DNA of 5,579 bases from Betaproteobacteria bacterium (GTDB lineage Bacteria > Pseudomonadota > Gammaproteobacteria > Burkholderiales > Burkholderiaceae_C): NCBI GenBank assembly GCA_009922295.1, contig RFWA01000178.1, positions 1 to 5,579 on the forward strand, written 5' to 3'. The notes under the pieces were generated by a model, which ran no database searches, had not been told where the DNA came from, and saw nothing but the letters and a program-made list of their open reading frames with translations. The position numbers and the translations under genes are program-made. Numbering within the stretch: the first letter of the stretch is position 1; each line of letters begins with the position of its first letter. Of this stretch, positions 1 to 5,579 are shown piece by piece.

Positions 1-74
1 ACGAAGTCGTTGACGGCACCCAGGCTGCCGGCCTCACGCAGCGTGACCGGGTTGCCCAGGCTGTCGGTGGTCAT
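1..74 (-). CDS. N-terminal fragment of a downstream gene, possibly a tetratricopeptide-repeat protein (cut by window edge)
   Basis: Reading leftwards from an ATG at 74-72, an open frame runs off the window edge after 24 full codons, beginning MTTDSLGNPVTLREAGSLG and continuing AVNDF. It starts 19 bases after the amidase stop codon on the same strand, so it is probably the next gene of the same operon. No convincing Shine-Dalgarno sequence precedes the ATG (the leader is GC-only repeats such as CGCGCGC). The frame stays open upstream into the amidase, but that stretch offers no better start. The opening pattern (short acidic start, G-N-P-V/M-T, then a helix and V-N-D-F) resembles, from memory, the N-terminus of roughly 450-residue tetratricopeptide-repeat proteins found beside catabolic operons in Burkholderiales. 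With only 24 residues this is a weak recognition. The existence of a gene is more secure than its identity. Confidence 0.45.
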   Translation of the reverse strand, partial: MTTDSLGNPVTLREAGSLGAVNDF

Positions 75-93
75 CGGCGCGCGCGGTGCGAAC

Positions 94-1428
94 TCAGGCC
101 ACCGGCGGCACCGGCCAAGGGCGCTGTGGCCCGCGCATCTGCTCAAAAGCGTGCGAGAGTTGCAACACGCCCAGGTCATCAAAGCGCTGGCCGGCGATCT
201 GCAGCCCGATGGGCAATCCGCCCAAGGTGTACCCGCAGTTGACCGACGAAGCAGGCTGTTCCGACATATTGAAGGGCACGGTAAAGGCAATGTGCTCCAG
301 CGGCCGCAGCGGGTCGTTGGTGGGCGAGGGCAGCTCAGCGGCAAACGCTGGCATCGGCGAGGTAGGCGACAGCACGTAGTCGTAAGGTGCACAGGCCTTG
401 ACCGTGGCCAGACGGGTGGCATGGAACTGGCTGAAGGCGGCAAAGGCCTGAGCGCCATTCAACCCTGCGCCGCTGTCGGCCCAGTCACGGATGTAGGGCA
501 ACACCACGGCTTTTTTGGTCGGTGACAGTGCAGCCAGGTCCAGGTGCGAGCGCAAGCGCCAGGCGTTGTCCATGCCGCTGAGCATCGCTGGCGTCAAAAA
601 GGGCGCCATGGGCTCGACGATGGCGCCGGCCTGCTCAAACAGCCGCGCTGCGGCCAGGATGGCCGCTTGGACCTCGGGCTCCACCGGCAGTCCACAACCG
701 GCATCCATCAGCAGGCCGATGCGCAGGCCGCGCAGGCGATCGCTGCCCCGGTCAAACTGGTCCCAGGCGATGGCTTGGTAGGGCAGGCTCATGCTGTCGC
801 GTGCATCGGGCAGGCTCAGCACCTGCATCATCAGGGCGGCGTCGGCCACGGTGCGGGTCATGGGGCCAGCGGCGCGCCCGGTGTAGGGCGGGTCGATCGG
901 GATGCGGCCCAGGCTGGGCTTGAGGCTGAAGATACCGCACCAACCCGCTGGCAGCCGCAACGAGCCGCCGATGTCGGTGCCCACATGCAGCGGGCCATAG
1001 CCGGCTGCCGCAGCAGCACCGGCGCCGGCACTGCTGCCGCCCGGGGTCTTGCTCAGATCCCATGGGTTGCGCGCCAGCGCATGAAAGGTGGACAGGCCGG
1101 AGGACAGCATGCCGTAGTCGGGCATGGTGGTCTTGCACACCAACACAGCGCCCGCCTCCTTGAGTCGGGCTGACGGCGGGGCATCCGCAGCGGCCGGTGT
1201 CAGGTCGGTGGCGGCGGTCCCCAGCGGCACCGGGTCGCCCAGGGTGGCGATGTTGTCCTTGATGGTGACCGGCACGCCGTCCAGTGGGCCCTGCTGCTCG
1301 CCACGCTGCCAGCGGGCCTCGCTGGCCCGGGCTTGCGCCAGAGCCAGTTCGGGCCGCAGCAGGTAGCTGGCATGCAAGTGCGGCTCCCACGCATGGGCAC
1401 CCAGGTCGTGCAGGGCGGGGCTTGTCAT
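94..1428 (-). CDS. Amidase signature (AS) family hydrolase, cytoplasmic
   Basis: This 444-residue protein hydrolyses a C-N amide bond; the substrate is unknown. The Ser-cisSer-Lys triad of the amidase signature family is complete. Lys57 lies in GVPVTIKDN. The cis-Ser is Ser132 in PGGSSAG. The nucleophile is Ser156 in GTDIGGSLRLPA, 24 residues after the cis-Ser, the spacing seen in fatty acid amide hydrolase and GatA. Other family marks are NPWD before the glycine-rich motif, GPMTRTVADAAL after the core, and a C-terminal PFNMSEQPASSVNCG then GGLPIGLQIAGQRFDD. Length is normal for the family. No signal peptide is visible, so it should act in the cytoplasm. The ATG at 1428 is preferred over an in-frame TTG five codons upstream (1443). 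The only SD-like sequence, GAGG, sits just 2 bases before the ATG, so translation may depend on coupling to the binding-protein gene, which ends 25 bases upstream. GatA is unlikely because no gatB/gatC neighbours are seen and the context is transport. Confidence 0.93.
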   Translation of the reverse strand: MTSPALHDLGAHAWEPHLHASYLLRPELALAQARASEARWQRGEQQGPLDGVPVTIKDNIATLGDPVPLGTAATDLTPAAADAPPSARLKEAGAVLVCKTTMPDYGMLSSGLSTFHALARNPWDLSKTPGGSSAGAGAAAAAGYGPLHVGTDIGGSLRLPAGWCGIFSLKPSLGRIPIDPPYTGRAAGPMTRTVADAALMMQVLSLPDARDSMSLPYQAIAWDQFDRGSDRLRGLRIGLLMDAGCGLPVEPEVQAAILAAARLFEQAGAIVEPMAPFLTPAMLSGMDNAWRLRSHLDLAALSPTKKAVVLPYIRDWADSGAGLNGAQAFAAFSQFHATRLATVKACAPYDYVLSPTSPMPAFAAELPSPTNDPLRPLEHIAFTVPFNMSEQPASSVNCGYTLGGLPIGLQIAGQRFDDLGVLQLSHAFEQMRGPQRPWPVPPVA

Positions 1429-1453
1429 GGCCTCAGGGCTCAAGCCTTGGGCA

Positions 1454-2947
1454 TCAAGACCACGACAGCGCTGACACGTCGTTCACAAACACCGGCATGT
1501 CTTTCCACAAGCCCTTCAGGCCCTTGTGCGCCACGGTGATCCATTGCGGTTGGTACAGGAAGCCGTGCACCGCCTCATTGGCCAGCATGCGCTGGGCGTC
1601 ACCCAGCAACTTGGCCCTGTCGGCCGCGCGCGGTGCATTTTGGAGCTTGTCGAACAGTTCGGTGAACTTCGGCGATTCATAGCCCCAGTAGTACCCTGGC
1701 TTGGCGTAGTTGCCCAGGTCGAAGGGCTCCACGTGGGAGATGATGGTGAGGTCGTAGTTCTTGTTGGTGTAGGTGCCGCTGAGCCACTGCGCCCACTCCA
1801 CGTTTTCGATTTTGGCCACGATACCGATTTTGGCCAACTGTGCAGCAATCACTTCGCCACCCTGGCGGGCGTAGGGCACGGGTGGCAGCACCAGGCTCAG
1901 TGTCAATGGGGTCTTGACACCGGCCTCAGCCAAGAGTGCCTTGGCCTTGTCAACATTGAATGGGTTGATGCCGGTGGTGTCGACATAGCCGAAGGCGCCG
2001 GGCACATAATGGCTGCCAATTGGGGCGCCATAGCCATCGGCGGCGCCTTCGATCACGGCCTTGCGGTCAATGGCGGCGCAGATGGCGCGGCGTACGCGCA
2101 CGTCGTCCAGCGGTTTCTTTTTGTTGTTGATGGCCAGGATGGTTTTGGCCCGCGACCCACTCACCACCACCTGGAACTTGGCGTTGCCCTTGAACTGAGG
2201 CACGCTGCGAGGCGTCACACGAACAAAGGCGTCCACGTCTCCCGCCAGCAAAGCGGCCACCTGGGCAGCTGTGTCGCTGATGAAGCGGAAGGTCACCTTC
2301 TTCATCTTGATCGCGGCCGCATTTCGGTAGGCGTCCCACTTGGTCAAGGTCACCGACGAGCCCTTGGCCCAGGCCGAGAGCTGGTAGGGGCCAGTACCGA
2401 CCGGCTTGGTGGCGTTGGTGTCGGCGCTCTTGGGCTCGACGATGATGGCTGTGGCTTGGCCCATCAGGAACAGGAAATCCGGGTCCAGCTGTTTGTTCAG
2501 GATCACCACCGTGTAGTCGTCGATCACGGCCACGCGGTCCATCATGGCGAAGGTGCGCTTGTCTTTGTTGGTGCTTTTCTCGCCGCCAGCCCGCTCAAAC
2601 GAGAACTTGACCGCATTGCCATTGAAGGGCTCGCCATTCTGGAACTTGACGCCCTTGCGCAGTGTGAATGTGTAGGTCTTGAGGTCGGGAGAGACTTCCC
2701 ACTTTTCGGCCAACAGCGGCGACACGGTGCCGTCGCTGTTGATCTTGGTCAAGGTCTCGAAGATGTTGTATTGCACGATCTCGGCGATGGCCGAAGCCGC
2801 GCCGGCGGTCGGGTCGAGTCCCGGTGGCTCCAGGGTCATGGCCAGCACCACGGCGTCTTTTTTAGCCTGGGCCGTGGCGGCCAGCGGCAGGGTGGCCAGC
2901 GAAGCGCCAGAGGCGGCGGTGGCGATCAGGTGACGGCGATTGATCAT
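1454..2947 (-). CDS. Periplasmic solute-binding protein, family 5 (SBP_bac_5; peptide/opine/nickel ABC importer class)
   Basis: This 497-residue protein captures the transported solute outside the inner membrane and delivers it to the permease. Residues 1-28 form a signal peptide: NRRHLI at 3-8, then an Ala-rich core, with likely cleavage after ATAQA (Ala28). The paired arginines followed by H-L-I are Tat-like. There is no lipobox Cys, so the mature protein is probably soluble. Family hallmarks follow: LEPPGLDP (39-46), YNIFETLTKI (60-69), SPLLAEKW (76-83), then YTFTLRKGVKFQNGEPF (92-108). The C-terminal lobe carries WGYESPKF and the usual EAVHGFLYQP segment. The region where classical peptide binders carry a D-x-x-D-P-D-N-type motif instead reads ISHVEPFDLGNYAKPGYYWG (about 403-422), so the ligand may not be an ordinary peptide. 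The ATG at 2947 is chosen over a TTG at 2962 because GGAGAT precedes it at good spacing and the signal peptide starts there. The downstream amidase follows after 25 bases. Confidence 0.95.
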   Translation of the reverse strand: MINRRHLIATAASGASLATLPLAATAQAKKDAVVLAMTLEPPGLDPTAGAASAIAEIVQYNIFETLTKINSDGTVSPLLAEKWEVSPDLKTYTFTLRKGVKFQNGEPFNGNAVKFSFERAGGEKSTNKDKRTFAMMDRVAVIDDYTVVILNKQLDPDFLFLMGQATAIIVEPKSADTNATKPVGTGPYQLSAWAKGSSVTLTKWDAYRNAAAIKMKKVTFRFISDTAAQVAALLAGDVDAFVRVTPRSVPQFKGNAKFQVVVSGSRAKTILAINNKKKPLDDVRVRRAICAAIDRKAVIEGAADGYGAPIGSHYVPGAFGYVDTTGINPFNVDKAKALLAEAGVKTPLTLSLVLPPVPYARQGGEVIAAQLAKIGIVAKIENVEWAQWLSGTYTNKNYDLTIISHVEPFDLGNYAKPGYYWGYESPKFTELFDKLQNAPRAADRAKLLGDAQRMLANEAVHGFLYQPQWITVAHKGLKGLWKDMPVFVNDVSALSWS

Positions 2948-2956
2948 GGTGTGTAT

Positions 2957-2962
2957 CTCCAA
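2957..2962 (-). promoter_or_regulatory. Ribosome-binding site of the solute-binding-protein gene
   Basis: On the minus strand TTGGAG is followed by 9 bases and the ATG at 2947. This is a near-consensus Shine-Dalgarno site and it decides the start against the TTG at 2962, which overlaps the site itself. It is an independent site in a non-coding gap, unlike those of the two ATPase genes, and fits separate, strong translation of the binding protein. Confidence 0.7.
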
Positions 2963-2968
2963 TAAATA

Positions 2969-2997
2969 AGGGTAAAGGCCAAATTATTCCGGGTCAA
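2969..2997 (-). promoter_or_regulatory. Possible weak sigma70-type promoter in the gap before the binding-protein gene
   Basis: The 65-base gap 2948-3012 is visibly richer in A/T than the surrounding genes. On the minus strand it contains TTGACC (2997-2992, five of six matches to a -35 box), a 17-base spacer, and TACCCT (2974-2969, three of six to a -10 box). The predicted transcription start would fall near 2962, leaving almost no leader before the Shine-Dalgarno site, which counts against it. It may simply be an untranslated spacer. I see no good terminator hairpin in the gap, so readthrough from the ATPase genes is expected either way. Confidence 0.2.
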
Positions 2998-3012
2998 GCT
3001 CGGACCATACCA

Positions 3013-4002
3013 CTAGTTTGACGTTGCGGACTCGGCAGGCGCCAGATCCAAATGGCAGGCCACCAGGTGGTCATTGGCCAAGGCGCGCAGCTCGGGCCGG
3101 CTGTTGTCACAGACCGCCTGGGCCTGCGGACAACGTGCGGCGTAGGGGCAAGCGCCACCTGCCACGGTGCGGGGGGTCAGCACCACGCCGCGCGGACGGC
3201 GGCCCGTCTGCGGCGCAAGCCGAGGTACCGCCGCCAGCAGGGCCCGGGTGTAGGGATGGGCCGCCGCCTTGAACAGCGTCTCTGGTGTGCCCTGCTCGAC
3301 GATGCGGCCCTGGTAGATCACCGCCACCTCGTCGCACAGGTGGTTGACCACTGCCAGGTCGTGGCTGATGAGCAGGTAGGTGACGCCGAACTGCTGCGCC
3401 AGGTCTTGCATCAGGTTCAGCACCTGGGCTTGCACCGACACATCCAGCGCACTAACCGGTTCGTCCGCCACGATCAGGCGTGGCCGGGTGATCAGGGCGC
3501 GCGCGATTGCCACCCGCTGGCGCTGGCCGCCAGAAAATTCATGCGGGTATTTGTCCAGATCGTTGCGGCGTAGACCTACAGCGGCCAGTACCTCGGCCGC
3601 TTGTTCGCGCATGGCGGCGGGCGTCTGCTGGCCCAGCACGGCCAGGGGCTCACCCACAATGCGGGCCACGGTCTGGCGTGGGTCGAGCGAGCCATAGGGG
3701 TCCTGGAACACCATCTGAAAATCGCGCCGGGCGTGGCGCAAGTCAGCGGGGCTCAAAGCGTTCAAGTCCCGACCGAGTACGCTGACCCGTCCCGAACTCG
3801 GGGGCTCGAGCCCCATCGCCAGCCGCGCCAGCGTGGACTTGCCCGAGCCGGATTCACCCACCACCCCCAGGCTGCGACCGCTGTGCAGGTGCAGGCTGAC
3901 GCCCCGCAGTGCGTGCACCAGCGCCGGCTTTTGCCACAGGCGTTCGCGCGGCAGCGGGTACTGGCGCGTCACATCCTCAAGCTGCAGCAGGGGGGCGTTC
4001 AT
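3013..4002 (-). CDS. ABC transporter ATP-binding protein, DppF/OppF type
   Basis: This 329-residue protein is the second of the two ATPase subunits that power a peptide/opine/nickel-class importer at the cytoplasmic face of the inner membrane. All nucleotide-binding motifs are intact: Walker A GESGSGKST (49-57), Q-loop Gln100 in FQDP, signature FSGGQRQR (156-163), Walker B LIVADEP (176-182) with Glu181, D-loop SALD, and switch His214 in ISHD. A C-terminal oligopeptide-transporter extension follows (HPYTRALLAAVP, 249-260) with four cysteines at 285, 291, 298 and 316 (C-x5-C-x6-C-x17-C). Walker A GES and DPYGSLDPRQT after the Q-loop are typical of OppF/DppF. The ATG at 4002 overlaps the upstream ATPase stop as ATGA. 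The frame stays open a further 44 codons to an upstream ATG at 4134, but that extension is Arg/Pro-rich and lies in the antecedent gene. GGAG at 4013-4010, 7 bases before the ATG, confirms the shorter start. Confidence 0.96.
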   Translation of the reverse strand: MNAPLLQLEDVTRQYPLPRERLWQKPALVHALRGVSLHLHSGRSLGVVGESGSGKSTLARLAMGLEPPSSGRVSVLGRDLNALSPADLRHARRDFQMVFQDPYGSLDPRQTVARIVGEPLAVLGQQTPAAMREQAAEVLAAVGLRRNDLDKYPHEFSGGQRQRVAIARALITRPRLIVADEPVSALDVSVQAQVLNLMQDLAQQFGVTYLLISHDLAVVNHLCDEVAVIYQGRIVEQGTPETLFKAAAHPYTRALLAAVPRLAPQTGRRPRGVVLTPRTVAGGACPYAARCPQAQAVCDNSRPELRALANDHLVACHLDLAPAESATSN

Positions 4003-4982
4003 CGGGGGGCTCCAGTGGCGCCGGTGTCCAGACGCAGGCAATGGGCTAGGTGACCGGGTGATAGCGTGTGCGCCGTCGGCTGGGTCTCTGCGCATTCGGG
4101 CCCGGCCTGTGGGCAGCGGCCGGCGAATGGGCAACCCGGCGCCAGGTCGCTCAGTTCAGGTACGCTGCCTTCGATGGTGTTCAGACGGGTTCCGCGCGGT
4201 GCGCCCAACTGCGGCCGCGCGCCAAACAGGCCGCGTGTATAGGGGTGGCGCATGCCGGCAAACACAGTGGCCGTAGGCCCGCTTTCCATCACCCGGCCGC
4301 CGTACATCACCATCATGTGCGCCACGTTTTCGGCAATCACGCCCAGGTCGTGTGAAATCAGCAACAGGGCCATACCGCGCTCCTGCACCAGGTCGGCGAT
4401 CAGGTCCAGAATTTGCCCCTGGATGGTCACATCCAGCGCCGTGGTCGGCTCGTCGGCAATCAGCAAATCCGGCCCGCAGGCCAGGGCCATGGCAATCGTG
4501 ATGCGCTGGCGTTGGCCGCCGGAAAACTGGTGCGGATAGGCGTCCGCCCGGCGTGCGGCGTCAGTAATGCCGACCCGCTCCAGCAGCTCTATGGCCTGCT
4601 GTCGCGCCGCCCGTGCGGTGGCGCCGCGGTGCAGCATCAGCGGCTCGGCCACCTGGTCCCCGATGGTGTGCACCGGGTTCAGCGCCGTCATCGGCTCCTG
4701 AAAAATCATGCCAATGCGGTTGCCACGCAGCCGGCGCATGGCGGCGTCGGGCAGGCCCACCAGTTCCTGGCCGTCAAAGGCGATGCTGCCAGAGATGAGC
4801 GCCCGCTCTGGCAGCAAACCCATCAGGGCCATAGCGGTGATCGATTTACCACAACCCGACTCACCAATCAGCCCCAGCGTCTGGCCTTTTTCCAGGCTGA
4901 AGCTGAGCTCGCGCACGGCCGCCGCCGGGCCGCGCTGCGTTTGCAGCTGCACACTCAGGTTTTGCGCGGCTAGCAGGGCCAT
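3999..4982 (-). CDS. ABC transporter ATP-binding protein, DppD/OppD type
   Basis: This 327-residue ATPase pairs with the DppF-type subunit to drive import. The motifs are complete: Walker A GESGCGKS (40-47), Q-loop Gln95 in MIFQEPMTALNP, signature FSGGQRQR (153-160), Walker B LLIADEP (173-179) with Glu178, D-loop TALD, and switch His211 in ISHD. MIFQEPMTALNPV and DEPTTALDVTIQ are characteristic of the D-type rather than the F-type subunit. The C-terminal extension has HPYTRGLF (246-253), an EGSVPEL motif (271-277) that D-type subunits typically carry, and cysteines 284, 290, 297 and 315 with the same C-x5-C-x6-C-x17-C spacing as its partner. The ATG at 4982 directly abuts the permease stop (TGA then ATG with no gap). 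At the other end its TGA overlaps the next ATG. Both junctions suggest translational coupling. No strong Shine-Dalgarno sequence precedes it. Confidence 0.96.
   Translation of the reverse strand: MALLAAQNLSVQLQTQRGPAAAVRELSFSLEKGQTLGLIGESGCGKSITAMALMGLLPERALISGSIAFDGQELVGLPDAAMRRLRGNRIGMIFQEPMTALNPVHTIGDQVAEPLMLHRGATARAARQQAIELLERVGITDAARRADAYPHQFSGGQRQRITIAMALACGPDLLIADEPTTALDVTIQGQILDLIADLVQERGMALLLISHDLGVIAENVAHMMVMYGGRVMESGPTATVFAGMRHPYTRGLFGARPQLGAPRGTRLNTIEGSVPELSDLAPGCPFAGRCPQAGPECAETQPTAHTLSPGHLAHCLRLDTGATGAPR
4010..4013 (-). promoter_or_regulatory. Ribosome-binding site of the DppF-type ATPase gene, inside the 3' end of the DppD-type gene
   Basis: GGAG on the minus strand lies 7 bases before the ATG at 4002. 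It sits within the last codons of the preceding ATPase gene, and its position rules out the longer alternative start at 4134. Confidence 0.6.
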
Positions 4983-5579
4983 TCAGCGCTTTCGGGCCAG
5001 TCGTGGGTCCAGCACATCGCGAAGACCGTCACCGAGCAGGTTCAGGCCCAGCACCGCCATCGCGATGGCCAGGCCCGGGAACACAGCCAGCAGCGGCGCC
5101 TGGAACAGCAGGGTCTGCGCTTCGGCCAGCATCCTGCCCCAGGACGGCTGCGGCGGCTGGGTGCCCAAGCCCAGGTAGGACAGCGCGGCTTCGGCCAGGA
5201 TCGCCAGTGCAAACTGGATGGTGGCCTGCACGATCAGCACCGACAGCATGTTGGGCAGCACGTGATCAAGGGTAATGCGCCAAGGCCCCTTGCCGCAGGC
5301 CCGCGCCGCCAGCACATACTCGCGCGCCCAGATGGAGCGGGCCGAGGCCCGGGTGATGCGGGCGAAGGTGGGGATGTTGAAGATCCCGATGGCGATGATG
5401 GCGTTGACGATGCCGGCGCCGAACACCGCCGTCAGCATGATGGCCGACAAAATAGCCGGGAAGGCAAAGGTGAAGTCGGCCAGTCGCATGATCAACTCCT
5501 CGAGCCAGCCGCCGCGCGCGGCCGCCAGCAGGCCCAGCGCGGTGCCCACGGCCAGGCCGATGCTGACCGCGATCAGGCC
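4983..5579 (-). CDS. ABC transporter permease, DppC/OppC type (N-terminus beyond window)
   Basis: The visible 198 residues are the C-terminal two thirds of an inner-membrane channel subunit; family members are usually about 280-300 residues, so roughly 90-100 are missing to the right. The frame is open to the edge, so an internal GTG at 5549 should not be taken as the start. In visible-residue numbering, hydrophobic segments lie at about 2-21, 40-66, 111-130 and 160-182. The cytoplasmic EAA loop, which docks on the ATPases, is EYVLAARACGKGPW (87-100) followed by HVLPN (106-110). Family marks include RLADFTFAFPAILSAI, AALSYLGLGTQPPQPSWG, and the ending LGLNLLGDGLRDVLDPR that is typical of the C-type subunit. 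It ends directly against the DppD-type start codon. A B-type permease gene is expected just upstream, outside the window. Confidence 0.94.
   Translation of the reverse strand, partial: GLIAVSIGLAVGTALGLLAAARGGWLEELIMRLADFTFAFPAILSAIMLTAVFGAGIVNAIIAIGIFNIPTFARITRASARSIWAREYVLAARACGKGPWRITLDHVLPNMLSVLIVQATIQFALAILAEAALSYLGLGTQPPQPSWGRMLAEAQTLLFQAPLLAVFPGLAIAMAVLGLNLLGDGLRDVLDPRLARKR

Noticed and set aside
752..1390. A 212-codon minus-strand frame overlapping the amidase in another frame.
   Set aside because: It lies entirely inside the amidase gene, is Arg/Pro/Gly-rich without domains, and is a frame shadow rather than a sign of a frameshift. The amidase frame is uninterrupted.
1441..1443. TTG as the amidase start codon, five codons upstream of the ATG.
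   Set aside because: The rare start has no well-placed Shine-Dalgarno sequence, and the ATG at 1428 gives a normal family N-terminus.
1432..1451. An inverted repeat between the binding-protein stop and the amidase start that looked like a terminator or 3' stabilising hairpin.
   Set aside because: On the plus strand it pairs with two G-T wobbles, but in the minus-strand transcript those become A-C mismatches. That leaves a core of only about three G-C pairs, with no U-tract.
1526..2965. A 479-codon open frame on the plus strand, antisense to nearly the whole binding-protein gene.
   Set aside because: Its translation is rich in His, Gly and Val with no recognisable domain, as expected for the mirror of a GC-rich coding frame. 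The minus-strand gene has clear family motifs, a signal peptide and a ribosome-binding site.
4003..4134. A 44-residue N-terminal extension of the DppF-type ATPase starting at an upstream ATG.
   Set aside because: The segment is Arg/Pro-rich, overlaps the preceding ATPase gene, and has no family similarity. The ATG at 4002 has GGAG at 7 bases and an ATGA junction.
5547..5549. GTG as a start codon giving a complete 188-residue permease.
   Set aside because: The frame stays open to the window edge with a hydrophobic segment crossing this codon. The family needs about 90-100 more N-terminal residues, so the gene is simply cut by the window.

Overview
The window is a gene-dense, high-GC stretch in which every supported gene lies on the minus strand. 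It reads as the middle and distal part of one operon for an ABC importer of the peptide/opine/nickel (PepT, Dpp/Opp) class, followed by catabolic or accessory genes. The GC-rich codons, the high-GC background and the protein flavour suggest a betaproteobacterium, probably Burkholderiales (Comamonadaceae-like). That placement is inferred from style, not from a search.

In transcription order (right to left) the window holds six genes: a DppC/OppC-type inner-membrane permease cut by the right edge (5579-4983); a DppD/OppD-type ATPase (4982-3999); a DppF/OppF-type ATPase (4002-3013); a 65-bp AT-richer gap (3012-2948); a family 5 periplasmic solute-binding protein (2947-1454); and an amidase-signature-family hydrolase (1428-94). 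The sixth is the first 24 codons of another gene (74 to the left edge), tentatively a tetratricopeptide-repeat protein. The partner permease (DppB/OppB type) and the main promoter are not in the window and probably lie to the right.

The likely working scheme is as follows. The binding protein captures a solute in the periplasm and hands it to a two-permease channel, which the two ATPases drive. The cytoplasmic amidase, which has no signal peptide, then cleaves an amide bond in the imported compound. The permease-ATPase-ATPase junctions are tight (TGA directly followed by ATG, then an ATGA overlap), which points to translational coupling. The binding-protein gene has its own good ribosome-binding site after a short gap, as expected for a component made in excess. 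The substrate cannot be read from sequence; the binding protein lacks the usual peptide-binding motif, so 'dipeptide transporter' should be treated as a family name only.

The content looks like an ordinary nutrient-uptake operon. I see no mobile element, CRISPR array, RNA gene or phage-like feature and no sign of a new system. No gene-free stretch exceeds about 65 bases.
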